Assembly (NCBI RefSeq): GCF_017301735.1
Contig: NZ_CP071090.1
Coordinates: 10,282,001 to 10,346,000 of the forward strand
Direction of reading: 5' to 3'
Source: Pyxidicoccus parkwaysis
Lineage (GTDB): Bacteria; Myxococcota; Myxococcia; Myxococcales; Myxococcaceae
DNA length: 64,000 bases
A program made the translations under genes and the position numbers. The notes beneath the pieces are model-generated. The model made no database searches and had not been told where the DNA came from. It saw nothing but the letters and a program-made list of their open reading frames with translations. Shown piece after piece: positions 24,868 to 33,119 of this stretch (the first letter of the stretch is position 1; each line of letters opens with the position of its first letter).

Positions 24868-25473
24868 ATGCCCACCCTGTTCGACAGTGCAGCTCCGAAC
24901 CCCGCCGGCTACCGCGACGTGGACGTGCGTCAGCTCGCCGAGCGGCCCTCCACCGTCCCGCTCCGGTGCGTGGACGTGCGAGAGCTCTCCGAGTTCGACG
25001 GCGTCCTCGGCCACATCGACGGCGTACAGCTCGTGCCCCTGGCCACCTTGCGGAGCGCGGCCGCAGACTGGCCTCGTGACGCGGACGTGGTGATGGTGTG
25101 CCGCTCCGGGGCGCGCTCGGGGAAGGCGGCCGTGCTGCTCCGGGAGCTGGGCTTCACGCGGGTGATGAACCTGCGCGGTGGGATGCTCGCGTGGAATGCA
25201 GCGGAGCTGCCCGTGGTGCGGCCGACGGCCGGGCCGCCTCCCACGCTGGCACAGGTGATGGATGAGCTGCTCGTGGGCCTGCACCGCGCCATCGCTCCGG
25301 AGACGTCGGCCCCCATCTACGGACAGGGCCCGTCGCGCGAGTCGCTGACGGCGCTGCTGGACGCGCTCCAGGCCGCGCCTCCCGCGAGGGTGCGCGACAC
25401 GCCGGGCTTCGAGCGGCTGCTGCGCGAGTGCAGGGATTTGCTCTCCGTCGCTCGGCCGGAAGGGCGGGGCTGA
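24868..25473 (+). CDS. Rhodanese-domain protein with C-terminal extension
   Basis: 201 residues from the ATG at 24868; the frame is open further 5' and the ribosome site is weak, so the start is uncertain. The rhodanese domain (about 10-115) has CVDVRELSEF and the catalytic loop VVMVCRSGARSG with its cysteine, which carries the sulfane sulfur. The last 80 residues are helical and unassigned. It probably moves sulfur between persulfide and thiosulfate within the pathway. Its stop overlaps the ATG of the TSUP gene, so the pair is coupled. The 220-bp gap before it shows no sigma-54 motif. Confidence 0.86.
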   Translation: MPTLFDSAAPNPAGYRDVDVRQLAERPSTVPLRCVDVRELSEFDGVLGHIDGVQLVPLATLRSAAADWPRDADVVMVCRSGARSGKAAVLLRELGFTRVMNLRGGMLAWNAAELPVVRPTAGPPPTLAQVMDELLVGLHRAIAPETSAPIYGQGPSRESLTALLDALQAAPPARVRDTPGFERLLRECRDLLSVARPEGRG

Positions 25474-26342
25474 TGCTTTACGTGGGTCTCGCCGCTTCGC
25501 TGTTCGTGGGCGTGTTGCTGGGGTTGCTCGGGGGCGGCGGCTCCATCCTCACCGTGCCGCTGCTGGTGTACGTGCTGGGCGTGGAGCCTCGCACGGCCAT
25601 CGCCATGTCGCTGGTGGTGGTGGGCGTCACCAGCGCCAGCGGCGCCCTGTTCCATGCCCGGGCGGGCCGGGTGCGCTGGCGCACGGCGCTCGTGTTCGGC
25701 GCGGGCGGCATGGCCGGTGCGTTCCTCGGCGGGCGCATCAACAAGCTCATTCCCTCCACCGCGCTGCTGCTCCTCTTCGCGGGCGTCATGGTGGCCGCCG
25801 CCGTGGCCATGCTGCGCCGCAAGGAAGCACCGCCTCCTTCCGCGAGCACGGCGGCTCCCGTGGAGCGCACGCTCCCGGTGGCGCGAGTCCTCATGCAGGG
25901 CGTGGCCGTGGGCCTGCTGTCCGGACTGGTGGGCGCGGGCGGAGGCTTCCTCATCGTCCCCGCGCTGGCGCTGGTGGGGCTGCCCATGCCGGTGGCCACG
26001 GCCACGTCGCTGGTGGTCATCGCGCTCCAGTGCACGGCGGGCTTCATGGGGCACCTGGGCCACGTGCAGCTCCCGTGGGCCCTCACCGGCGCGGTGCTGG
26101 TGGCGGCGATGACGGGGAGCCTCGTGGGTGGAAGGCTCTCGGGGTTCGTGTCACCGGCCTCGCTGCGCAGGGGCTTCGCGGTGTTCGTGCTCGCCACCGC
26201 CGCGTTCCTCCTCGTGGCCCAGGCTCCGGAGCCGGTGCACACGCTGCTCGCGCAGGCGGGCGCGTGGCCGTGGCTGATTGCCGCGACGGGCGTGGGCCTG
26301 CCGCTGACGCTGTGGCGCCTGCGCATGGCCCGGCAGCGCTGA
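25473..26342 (+). CDS. TSUP (TauE/SafE) family transporter, probable sulfur-anion exporter
   Basis: 289 residues with about eight membrane segments in two related halves, each with the family glycine motif (LLGLLGGGGSILTVPLLV and LLSGLVGAGGGFLIVPALAL). TSUP proteins move sulfite, organosulfonates or similar anions across the inner membrane. Overlap with the rhodanese stop and the dioxygenase two genes upstream point to sulfite or thiosulfate removal. The direction and substrate are inferred from context. Confidence 0.88.
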   Translation: MLYVGLAASLFVGVLLGLLGGGGSILTVPLLVYVLGVEPRTAIAMSLVVVGVTSASGALFHARAGRVRWRTALVFGAGGMAGAFLGGRINKLIPSTALLLLFAGVMVAAAVAMLRRKEAPPPSASTAAPVERTLPVARVLMQGVAVGLLSGLVGAGGGFLIVPALALVGLPMPVATATSLVVIALQCTAGFMGHLGHVQLPWALTGAVLVAAMTGSLVGGRLSGFVSPASLRRGFAVFVLATAAFLLVAQAPEPVHTLLAQAGAWPWLIAATGVGLPLTLWRLRMARQR

Positions 26343-26381
26343 GCGACCACGCCGCCGCTCCTGGCCAGCGAGGCACCGCGC

Positions 26382-26960
26382 TCAGGGCCGCGACATCTGG
26401 AGGCCGAGCTCCGCCGCGCCTCCGGGCCTCAGCCGCGCGTACATGAACTGGTCGAGCACGCGCCCGTCCTTCACGACGGCCTGCTTCATGAGGCCCTCGC
26501 GCTGGAAGCCCGCCTTCTCCAGCACCCGGCACGACGCTGCGTTGCTGGCGAAGGGCAGCGCGAACAGGCGCAGGAGCGCGAACTCGGAGAAGGCCCACGT
26601 GCAGAACGTCTCGAGCGCCGCGCTGACGATGCCCCGTCCCCACTGCGACTCACCGAGCCAGTAGCCCACCTCCGCCGAGTAGCGCGAGACATCCGTGCCG
26701 AGCACCAGCCCGATGCCTCCCGAGGCCTCTCCATCCACCTCGATGGCCAGATTCACGAAGGGCCGCTGCTCGGACGCGAACGCCACCCACCCTTCCGCGT
26801 CTTGCTGTCGGTAGGGATGCGGGAAGAGGTCGCGCAGGTTCAGCCAGATGGCGCGGTTGTCCGCATGGCGCACGAGCGCGGGCTCGTCCCCGCGTCGCCA
26901 CGGGCGAAGGACACAGGGACCACACGAGAGGCGAAGAGACGCGGCGTCAGTCAGGCTCAT
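26382..26960 (-). CDS. GNAT acetyltransferase, RimJ/RimL type
   Basis: 192 residues from the ATG at 26960. The chain opens LRPWRRGDEPALVRHADN and holds the acetyl-CoA region GYWLGESQWGRGIVSAAL, then ASCRVLEKAGFQREG, all typical of the RimJ/RimL branch. These enzymes acetylate N-terminal amines or small molecules; the substrate is not predictable. It is convergent with the TSUP gene and probably unrelated to sulfur metabolism. Confidence 0.86.
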   Translation of the reverse strand: MSLTDAASLRLSCGPCVLRPWRRGDEPALVRHADNRAIWLNLRDLFPHPYRQQDAEGWVAFASEQRPFVNLAIEVDGEASGGIGLVLGTDVSRYSAEVGYWLGESQWGRGIVSAALETFCTWAFSEFALLRLFALPFASNAASCRVLEKAGFQREGLMKQAVVKDGRVLDQFMYARLRPGGAAELGLQMSRP

Positions 26961-27063
26961 CCAATCCGGGACGCTGCCAGAAGCATGGCCTGACGGCCAG
27001 GCCAGCCTGACGCCAGCAACAACCGTTGCCCCGTGCCCGCACCGCGCGTTTCCCTCGAAGGGC

Positions 27064-27837
27064 CTATCGCGTCTCACTCAACCAACGCCGGACCTCGTCG
27101 AGGTACTCGCGCGGCAACGCGTGCCCGCTGTCGAACTCCTTGCGCACCTTGCGCCTGCCAGGCGCCGCCTCGAACAGCGCGCGGTTGTTCTCCGCCGTGG
27201 AGAACGTGTCCTTCGTCGCGGTCAGCAGCAGCCATGCCTGGTGGACACTGCCCATCCGATTCACCGGCGCGGCGTCGCCCAGAACGGGGTCCACGTACGG
27301 CGGCACCATGGTTACCAGATGCGTGACGCGCGGCTCGCGTGACGCCAGCAGCAGCGCCACCTGCGCTCCCATGCTGTAGCCGGCCACGAGCACCCGCGGC
27401 GGCCTGCTCCCGGCGAGCACCTTCGCGAGGAGCGTCTGCGCATCACGCACGGTGTCCACAATCATCGCCTGATACGGCGCGGTGTCTCCCGCATGCGCAC
27501 GCTTCGCCAGTGCACCGGGCTTCGCGTCGGGAGTCGCCCGCTCTCCGTGCCGCCTCGCGTCCATGAGATGGACGCGGTAGCCGGACTTCCGCAGGTGCTC
27601 CGCGAGGGCTCCGCCGTACGTGGGAGGCGCATCGGAGAGCCAGTCCTCCTTGCTGCGCGTCAGGCCATGCAGCAGGACGGCCACGGGCGGATTCGGCACG
27701 TTCCCTTCCGGCGCCAGCACCACCACGGGAATCCGTTCTCCGTCCTCGGCCTGCACCTCCATCGGCACGGGGGGACTGGAAGCCTCGGCCACCGGGGTGG
27801 CGAGCAACCACAACGTCATCAACAGCGACCGACACAT
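27064..27837 (-). CDS. Secreted alpha/beta hydrolase
   Basis: 257 residues from the ATG at 27837, chosen because GAGGAG lies 7 bases before it. A short signal peptide (LLMTLWLLATPVAEA) is followed by the hydrolase fold: oxyanion strand VAVLLHGLTRSKEDW, nucleophile elbow GYSMGAQ and catalytic His in FDSGHALP. The fold and triad indicate an esterase or peptidase-like enzyme. It is divergent from the response regulator gene with a 115-bp gap. Confidence 0.84.
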   Translation of the reverse strand: MCRSLLMTLWLLATPVAEASSPPVPMEVQAEDGERIPVVVLAPEGNVPNPPVAVLLHGLTRSKEDWLSDAPPTYGGALAEHLRKSGYRVHLMDARRHGERATPDAKPGALAKRAHAGDTAPYQAMIVDTVRDAQTLLAKVLAGSRPPRVLVAGYSMGAQVALLLASREPRVTHLVTMVPPYVDPVLGDAAPVNRMGSVHQAWLLLTATKDTFSTAENNRALFEAAPGRRKVRKEFDSGHALPREYLDEVRRWLSETR

Positions 27838-27952
27838 CGGAGACTCCTCCATGAAGAGAGGGCACCGACACTGCCGCCACGCGGGTCAACGCCCCGTCAA
27901 CGCACGGCTGACGTTCGTTTGACATGGCCGCTGGTAGCATCCCTCTGCATCC

Positions 27953-28639
27953 ATGCGCGTGCTCGTCGTCGAGGACAATCGAGACCTCCAGGCCAATATC
28001 GCGAGGTTCCTGGAGCCGGACTTCGTCCTGGACTTCGCGGCCACGGGGCCCCAGGGACTCGCGCTCGCGCTGGCCCACGGCTACGACGTCATCGTGCTGG
28101 ACCTGATGCTGCCCGGCATGAGCGGCATCGAGGTGTGCGAGCGCTACCGGCAGCTCGCGCCACGGCTCGTCCCCATCCTCATGCTGACCGCCCGGGACAC
28201 CCTGGAGGACAAGCAGCAGGGCTTCCAGGCGGGCGCGGATGACTACCTCGTCAAGCCGTTCTCCCTGCGCGAGCTGCGATGGCGCCTGGAAGCCCTCGCG
28301 CGCCGGCCCGTTCCTCCGAGCGGACGGCGGCTCCAACTGGGTGGGCTCACCCTGGAGCCGGAGAGCGGGCAGGCGAGCTGGAGCGGGCGCACCGTCCGGC
28401 TCCATCGCACCGAGGCCCTCGTCCTCCGGCTCCTGATGGAGACCGCGCCCGCCCCCGTCTCCGCGTCGACGCTGGCGGAGCGGCTCTGGGGGGAGGACGC
28501 TCCGGAGTCGAGCGCGCTGCGCACCCACGTCTACGCCCTGCGCAAGGCCCTCGCCACGCTGGGAATCGACGAGGCCATCATCACCCGACGCAACGAGGGG
28601 TACAGCCTGGATGCGAGCAGGTTCCAGAACGGTCCGTGA
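27953..28639 (+). CDS. OmpR/PhoB-type response regulator
   Basis: 228 residues. The receiver domain (1-115) has the acidic pair VVEDNRD, the phospho-acceptor in VLDLMLPG and the conserved Lys in YLVKPFS. The C-terminal winged helix (about 130-225) has the usual SALRTHVYALRKAL recognition region and a NEGYSL wing. It overlaps the kinase gene by 29 bases, so the two are a coupled pair. Target genes are unknown. Confidence 0.93.
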   Translation: MRVLVVEDNRDLQANIARFLEPDFVLDFAATGPQGLALALAHGYDVIVLDLMLPGMSGIEVCERYRQLAPRLVPILMLTARDTLEDKQQGFQAGADDYLVKPFSLRELRWRLEALARRPVPPSGRRLQLGGLTLEPESGQASWSGRTVRLHRTEALVLRLLMETAPAPVSASTLAERLWGEDAPESSALRTHVYALRKALATLGIDEAIITRRNEGYSLDASRFQNGP

Positions 28640-29834
28640 GCTCCTGCTGCGCGCCATGGCGTGGTCCGCAGTCTTCGCGCTGGCGCTCATGGGAGGGTTC
28701 TTCGCGCTCTTCAGCTATGACCTCGAGGACACCCTCTTCAACCGGCTGGTCGCCGCCGAGGCGGACCGGCCCGAGCCGGGACACCTCCCGGGCCTCACCG
28801 CGTATGCCGACCATGCCTCGCTGCCGCCCTGGCTCGGAGCGCGACTGGCCGAGGATGCTCGCCGAGGTGAATACGAAGTGGCCACGGAGGGCCATGGGCA
28901 CTTCCACGTCGCGGTGCGCCCCGGCGCGGCGGATGGACGTCCCCGGTACATCGCGCTCGACGTGTCCGCGCTGACGAGCACCACGGCCCAGTTCCGGCGG
29001 ACCTCCGGCCTGCTCATCACCAGTGCGCTGCTGGCACTGGTGGCCGCCGCGCTGCTCGGCCGCCTCGTGGCCCGCCGCCTGGGCCGGCCGCTGGAGCAGC
29101 TCGTGGCGCGGCTTCGGGAAGAGGGCACGGCCCTTCCAGACGACGATGGAGGCGTGGTGGAGGTGCGCGCGCTGCTCGACGCGCTGCGAGCACGGGACGC
29201 GCGCATCCAGGAACTGCTGGAGCGGGAGCGGCGGTTCAACCGCGACGCGAGCCACGAGCTGCGCACGCCTCTGAGCGTCGCGCTGGGGGCGGTGGAAATC
29301 CTGGAGCTCGACCCGCCGCGAGACGCGGAGACCTTCGGCCGCCTGCGCGGGGCGGTGCAGCAGATGGGCCTGCTGACGGAGGGCATCCTCTGGTTGGCGC
29401 GGGAGGGCGGCGCCGAGGAGCGCTGTGAGCTGCTCGGTGTCACACGGGAGCTGGTCGCGCGGTACGCGCACCTGCGGCAGCACGAGGACGTGGAAGTCAC
29501 AATCCGCACCACGGGAGACGTCCTCGCTCCCATTCCCGCTCCGGTGGCCGGGGTGATGCTGGGCAACCTCCTCAAGAACGCTCTCGCCTATACGAGCGAG
29601 GGGCGCATCGTCATCGACATCGAGCCTACAGCGTGGACCCTCTCGGATACCGGCGTCGGCTTCGGCCGGGTCGAGCCCGGGAGGGAAGGCTTTGGCATCG
29701 GACTGTCGCTGGTGGAGCGGCTGGCCCGGCGATTCTCCTGGGGAATCTCCATCGAGACGCTGGAGCCCCATGGCACACGGGTGCGGCTGACCTGGACATC
29801 CTCAGGGCAGGTCTTCCAGGCGGTTGGCAAATAG
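28611..29834 (+). CDS. Sensor histidine kinase, partner of the preceding regulator
   Basis: 407 residues. Two membrane segments (about 14-36 and 130-152) flank a short periplasmic domain. The dimerisation/phospho-acceptor helix has DASHELRTPLSV. The ATPase domain is short, with NLLKNALAYTSEG, LSDTGVGFG and EGFGIGLSLVERLA. The C-terminus appears altered: the last ten or so codons lie beyond a 24-bp sequence that is repeated at 31339-31362, where a different tail leads into the fhs start codon. The original gene probably ended there and the present tail was made by an insertion. Confidence 0.9.
   Translation: MRAGSRTVRELLLRAMAWSAVFALALMGGFFALFSYDLEDTLFNRLVAAEADRPEPGHLPGLTAYADHASLPPWLGARLAEDARRGEYEVATEGHGHFHVAVRPGAADGRPRYIALDVSALTSTTAQFRRTSGLLITSALLALVAAALLGRLVARRLGRPLEQLVARLREEGTALPDDDGGVVEVRALLDALRARDARIQELLERERRFNRDASHELRTPLSVALGAVEILELDPPRDAETFGRLRGAVQQMGLLTEGILWLAREGGAEERCELLGVTRELVARYAHLRQHEDVEVTIRTTGDVLAPIPAPVAGVMLGNLLKNALAYTSEGRIVIDIEPTAWTLSDTGVGFGRVEPGREGFGIGLSLVERLARRFSWGISIETLEPHGTRVRLTWTSSGQVFQAVGK
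29778..29801 (+). repeat. 24-bp direct repeat at the kinase 3' end, copy 1
   Basis: The last part of the kinase reading frame here (RVRLTWTS) is repeated exactly at 31339-31362, in the same orientation. The two copies bound a 1,561-bp step. Confidence 0.85.
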
Positions 29835-29957
29835 CGCGGTCAGCAGCGTGGGTTGCTCCGTATGGAGGAAATCGACACGGATATCCGGAAGCGGAACATC
29901 CGCCAGCTCCAGTGGAAACGCGCGATAGCCCAGGTGCTGCTCAAGGATAGAGTCTCT
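29802..29957 (-). pseudogene. Possible C-terminal remnant of a minus-strand gene
   Basis: On the minus strand this stretch reads as a coding-like tail: ILEQHLGYRAFPLELADVP, then DIRVDFLHTEQPTLLTALF and ANRLEDLP before a stop at 29802. That stop touches the end of the 24-bp repeat. No start codon or body remains upstream, where the plus-strand gene begins. It is read as a fragment carried in with the insertion. Family unknown. Confidence 0.35.
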
Positions 29958-29959
29958 CT

Positions 29960-31306
29960 GTGTCGCGCCTTTCCCTTCGCACCATGGGCTGCGGGGTGCT
30001 CGTCCTCATCCCCGCATGTGTCGGAGTGCTCCTCTGGCTGCTGCTGCGCACGGGCCCGCTCATCGAGCGGCTGGTGAGCGAGGCCAACGCCTTCGAGGGT
30101 GCTGCCCACCCGCGCCCCTCTCACGTCTCCCCGCCCACCTCAGGCACCTTCGCCCACGCCGTGGGGGCACTGATGCCCGCGGTGCTCGAGTTGCCCAGGC
30201 CCGCACCGGACTCCGCTCCTGCATTCGAGGAAGAGGACGAAGCCGCTGCCGAGGCCTGGCACCGCGTCCTGCAAGCGCTCCGCGTGAGTTGTCGCGAGGT
30301 GGCCTCAGGAAAGACTCCTCTCGAGACAATGCCGCCCGCCTGCCGCAAGGTGCTCGAGGAGAGCAGGGAGGTGATGCGCCGTGTCCTGGCTGCAACCCAC
30401 GCGGAGGTAGGTGGGCTTCCCGTAGGGATTGGCAGCCTGAGCCGCACGGACTCCTCCTTCCAGGAGAGCGGCCTGGCCGCGCTTGCGCGTGTGGTGGAGC
30501 TGGCCGCATTGGAGTCGCGCCTGCTCCTGGCGGAGGGGCGACCCGAGCAGGCCGTGGACACGTGCCTGGATGCGCTGGCGCTGAGCCGGGAGCTGAGCCT
30601 TGGGGGCGCACTGCACGGCGGCGTGCTCTCCGCCGAAAGCCAGGAGCTCACTTACCGTCCGTGCGCGGCGGCCCTGGACGCAGCGCCCTTGGAGTCCAAG
30701 CGTCAGGCGCTGGCGCGCCTTCAGCGACTGCGCGAGGGACTTCCGCCCCTCTCCGCCCTGCTACGTGAGGAATCCGTCTTCCACCAACTGTCGACCTTTG
30801 GTCCGGATCTCCTCCCACCCGAGGCGCTCGCCCGGCTGCCTTCTTCCGGACGAGCGCTCGTCGCGTCCCGGGGAGGGTGGTTCTACTTCTCGTCTCGACT
30901 CGGTCATCCGCTGCTGCGGCGGTACATCTGGCGGCGCAACGTCTCCATGTTCGACGCCATGGTGGCGCTGGCGGACCTGCCGACCGACGAGCGCCAGCGA
31001 GCCTTCGCCCGCATCGATGCCGGCCATTCGCTGCTCGCGGGCTACCCGGGCGCGGTGAGCGCACTGAAGTATCACCACGAGCTTTCCCCTCTCGACACCC
31101 AGCGGCTCCAGTCCACCGCGCTCATCGCGCTCGTGCAGGCGGATGTCGCTCGGGCCACCCAGGGCCGCTGGCCTGCAACGCTTCCACCCGATACAGCCAC
31201 CTGGCTGCGGCTGGAGACGGTCAGCGGCCAGGAGGCTCGGCTCATCCCCAGCGACGTGGCGCTGGCCGGGCACGCGCTGTTCCTCACCGCCGACAGCGTG
31301 CCCTGA
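29960..31306 (+). CDS. Membrane-anchored helical protein, unknown function
   Basis: 448 residues from the GTG at 29960; the ribosome site is weak (AAGGA about 15 bases upstream). A hydrophobic anchor (about 10-32, GCGVLVLIPACVGVLLWLLL) is followed by an entirely helical, Leu/Ala/Glu-rich region with TPR-like character (ALESRLLLAEGRPEQAVDTC). Unknown family. It lies wholly inside the segment bounded by the 24-bp repeats, so it is likely a recent arrival between the kinase and fhs. Confidence 0.75.
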   Translation: MSRLSLRTMGCGVLVLIPACVGVLLWLLLRTGPLIERLVSEANAFEGAAHPRPSHVSPPTSGTFAHAVGALMPAVLELPRPAPDSAPAFEEEDEAAAEAWHRVLQALRVSCREVASGKTPLETMPPACRKVLEESREVMRRVLAATHAEVGGLPVGIGSLSRTDSSFQESGLAALARVVELAALESRLLLAEGRPEQAVDTCLDALALSRELSLGGALHGGVLSAESQELTYRPCAAALDAAPLESKRQALARLQRLREGLPPLSALLREESVFHQLSTFGPDLLPPEALARLPSSGRALVASRGGWFYFSSRLGHPLLRRYIWRRNVSMFDAMVALADLPTDERQRAFARIDAGHSLLAGYPGAVSALKYHHELSPLDTQRLQSTALIALVQADVARATQGRWPATLPPDTATWLRLETVSGQEARLIPSDVALAGHALFLTADSVP

Positions 31307-31338
31307 ACATCCTCGCGCCACGCCCCTCCTCGTGGACG

Positions 31339-31362
31339 CGGGTGCGGCTGACCTGGACATCC
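31339..31362 (+). repeat. 24-bp direct repeat, copy 2, with kinase-like tail
   Basis: Exact copy of 29778-29801. The frame continues past it as APAASRVQA and stops at 31392, overlapping the fhs ATG (ATGA). This looks like the original kinase end, formerly coupled to fhs. Confidence 0.8.
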
Positions 31363-31388
31363 GCCCCTGCCGCGTCGAGAGTCCAGGC

Positions 31389-33044
31389 ATGACGCTGAGA
31401 CCCATCGCCGAAGTGGGCGCAGAGCTGGGCCTGTCCTCCGAGCACGTGCTCCCCTGGGGCACGAACCGCGCGAAGGTGTCGCTGGACGCGCTCGAGACGC
31501 AGGGCGGGAAGCAGGGCCGCCTCGTGCTCGTGTCCGCCATCAATCCCACGCCTCCGGGCGAGGGCAAGACGACGATGTCCGTGGCCCTGGCCATGGGCCT
31601 GCGCAAGCGTGGGCGCCGCGCGGTGGCCGCCCTGCGCGAGCCGTCCCTGGGCCCCGTCTTCGGCGTGAAGGGCGGAGGCACCGGCGGCGGGCAGGCCAGC
31701 CTGGAGCCCGCGGCCGACATCAACCTGCACTTCACCGGCGACCTGCACGCGATTACCAGCGCCAACAACCTGCTCGCCGCGCTGGTGGACAACGCCGTGT
31801 ATTACGGCCAGCCGGTGGCCCTCGACTCCACCCGCGTGCGCTGGCGCCGCGCGATGGACATGAACGACCGGTTCCTGCGCAACGTCATCGTAGGCCTGGG
31901 TGGCAAGGCGCACGGCGTGCCTCGCGAGGCCGCGTTCGACATCACCGCCGCCAGCGAGGTCATGGCCATCCTCGCGCTGGCGGATGGACTCAAGGATTTG
32001 GAGACGCGGCTGGGTCGCATCGTCGTGGGTCACTCGCCGGACGGAAAGCCCGTGCGCGCGAATGACGTGGACGCGGCGGCGGCCATGGTGGCGCTGCTCA
32101 AGGACGCGCTCATGCCCAACCTCGTGCAGACGCGCGAGGGTGGACCGGCGCTGGTGCACGCGGGGCCCTTCGGCAACATCGCGCACGGGTGCAGCTCCGT
32201 GCTGGGCACGCGGATGGGACTGGCGTACGCGGACGAGGTGGTGACGGAGGCGGGCTTCGGCTTCGACCTCGGCGCGGAGAAGTTCCTCGACATCAAGTGC
32301 CGGAGCGCGGGCGTGTGGCCCCGGGGCGTGATGCTGGTGGTGACGCTGCGCGCGCTGAAGCACCACGGTGGCGCGGCCGCGGCAAAGGTGGCCGAGCCGG
32401 ACCGCGAGGCGCTGGTGCGCGGCTTCGCTCACCTGGAGAAGCACCTGGAGTCGATAGCTGCGTTCGGCCTGCCGGCGGTCATGTGTGTGAATCGCTTCCC
32501 GCAGGACACGGAAGCGGAGCTGGATGAGCTCCGCGCGTTCGGCAAGGCGCGTGGGGTGGAGATGGCGGTGTGCGAGGGATTCTCGCGCGGCGGCGAGGGC
32601 TCGCTGGAGCTGGCGGACCGGGTGCTGGAGATGCTGGACCGCACGGACGCGGCGCCGCCCCGGCCGCGATTCCTCTACGAGCTGAAGCAGAGCCCCGAGG
32701 AGAAGGTGCGCGCGATTGCTCGCACGGTGTACGGCGCGGACGAGGTGGCCTTCACGGCGGGGGCGCTGAAGGACCTGCAGACGGTGCGCGAGCTGGGTGG
32801 CGCTGAGCTGCCGGTGTGCATGGCGAAGACGCACCTGTCGCTCTCGGATGACCCGACGAAGGTGGGGCGGCCTCGCGGCTTCACGCTCACCGTGCGCGAG
32901 GTGCGGCTGTCCGCGGGCGCGGGCTTCATGGTGGCGCTCACCGGAGACATCCTCACCATGCCCGGCCTGCCTCGCGAGCCGGCCGCGAAGCGCATCACCG
33001 TGCACGATGACGGCCGCATCACCGGGTTGATGCAGGGCGAATGA
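31389..33044 (+). CDS. fhs: Formate-tetrahydrofolate ligase
   Basis: 551 residues, the normal length. The P-loop TPPGEGKTT near residue 58, the following REPSLGPVFGVKGGGTGGG and the NLHFTGDLHAITSANNLL segment are hallmarks. The enzyme joins formate to tetrahydrofolate using ATP and feeds one-carbon metabolism in the cytoplasm. Other folate genes are not nearby. The start is fixed by the family N-terminus (MTLRPIAEVGAELGL); an open frame continues upstream but is not coding for this protein. Confidence 0.95.
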   Translation: MTLRPIAEVGAELGLSSEHVLPWGTNRAKVSLDALETQGGKQGRLVLVSAINPTPPGEGKTTMSVALAMGLRKRGRRAVAALREPSLGPVFGVKGGGTGGGQASLEPAADINLHFTGDLHAITSANNLLAALVDNAVYYGQPVALDSTRVRWRRAMDMNDRFLRNVIVGLGGKAHGVPREAAFDITAASEVMAILALADGLKDLETRLGRIVVGHSPDGKPVRANDVDAAAAMVALLKDALMPNLVQTREGGPALVHAGPFGNIAHGCSSVLGTRMGLAYADEVVTEAGFGFDLGAEKFLDIKCRSAGVWPRGVMLVVTLRALKHHGGAAAAKVAEPDREALVRGFAHLEKHLESIAAFGLPAVMCVNRFPQDTEAELDELRAFGKARGVEMAVCEGFSRGGEGSLELADRVLEMLDRTDAAPPRPRFLYELKQSPEEKVRAIARTVYGADEVAFTAGALKDLQTVRELGGAELPVCMAKTHLSLSDDPTKVGRPRGFTLTVREVRLSAGAGFMVALTGDILTMPGLPREPAAKRITVHDDGRITGLMQGE

Positions 33045-33109
33045 GCGTGAAGACATCCACGGCGCCGGCCTGCGTCTCGAGCCGGCGCGGTTGAGCGTGA
33101 AGACATCCA
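33042..33109 (+). repeat. 18-bp direct repeat flanking a hairpin
   Basis: TGAGCGTGAAGACATCCA occurs at 33042-33059, where it includes the fhs stop codon, and again at 33092-33109, a 50-bp step. Between them lies an 8-bp perfect stem (GCGCCGGC 33062-33069 with GCCGGCGC 33081-33088). The second copy leads straight into the GGAGGAAG ribosome site of the next gene. It looks like a small duplication with a hairpin insert, possibly a terminator. Confidence 0.7.
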
Positions 33110-33119
33110 GGAGGAAGTC

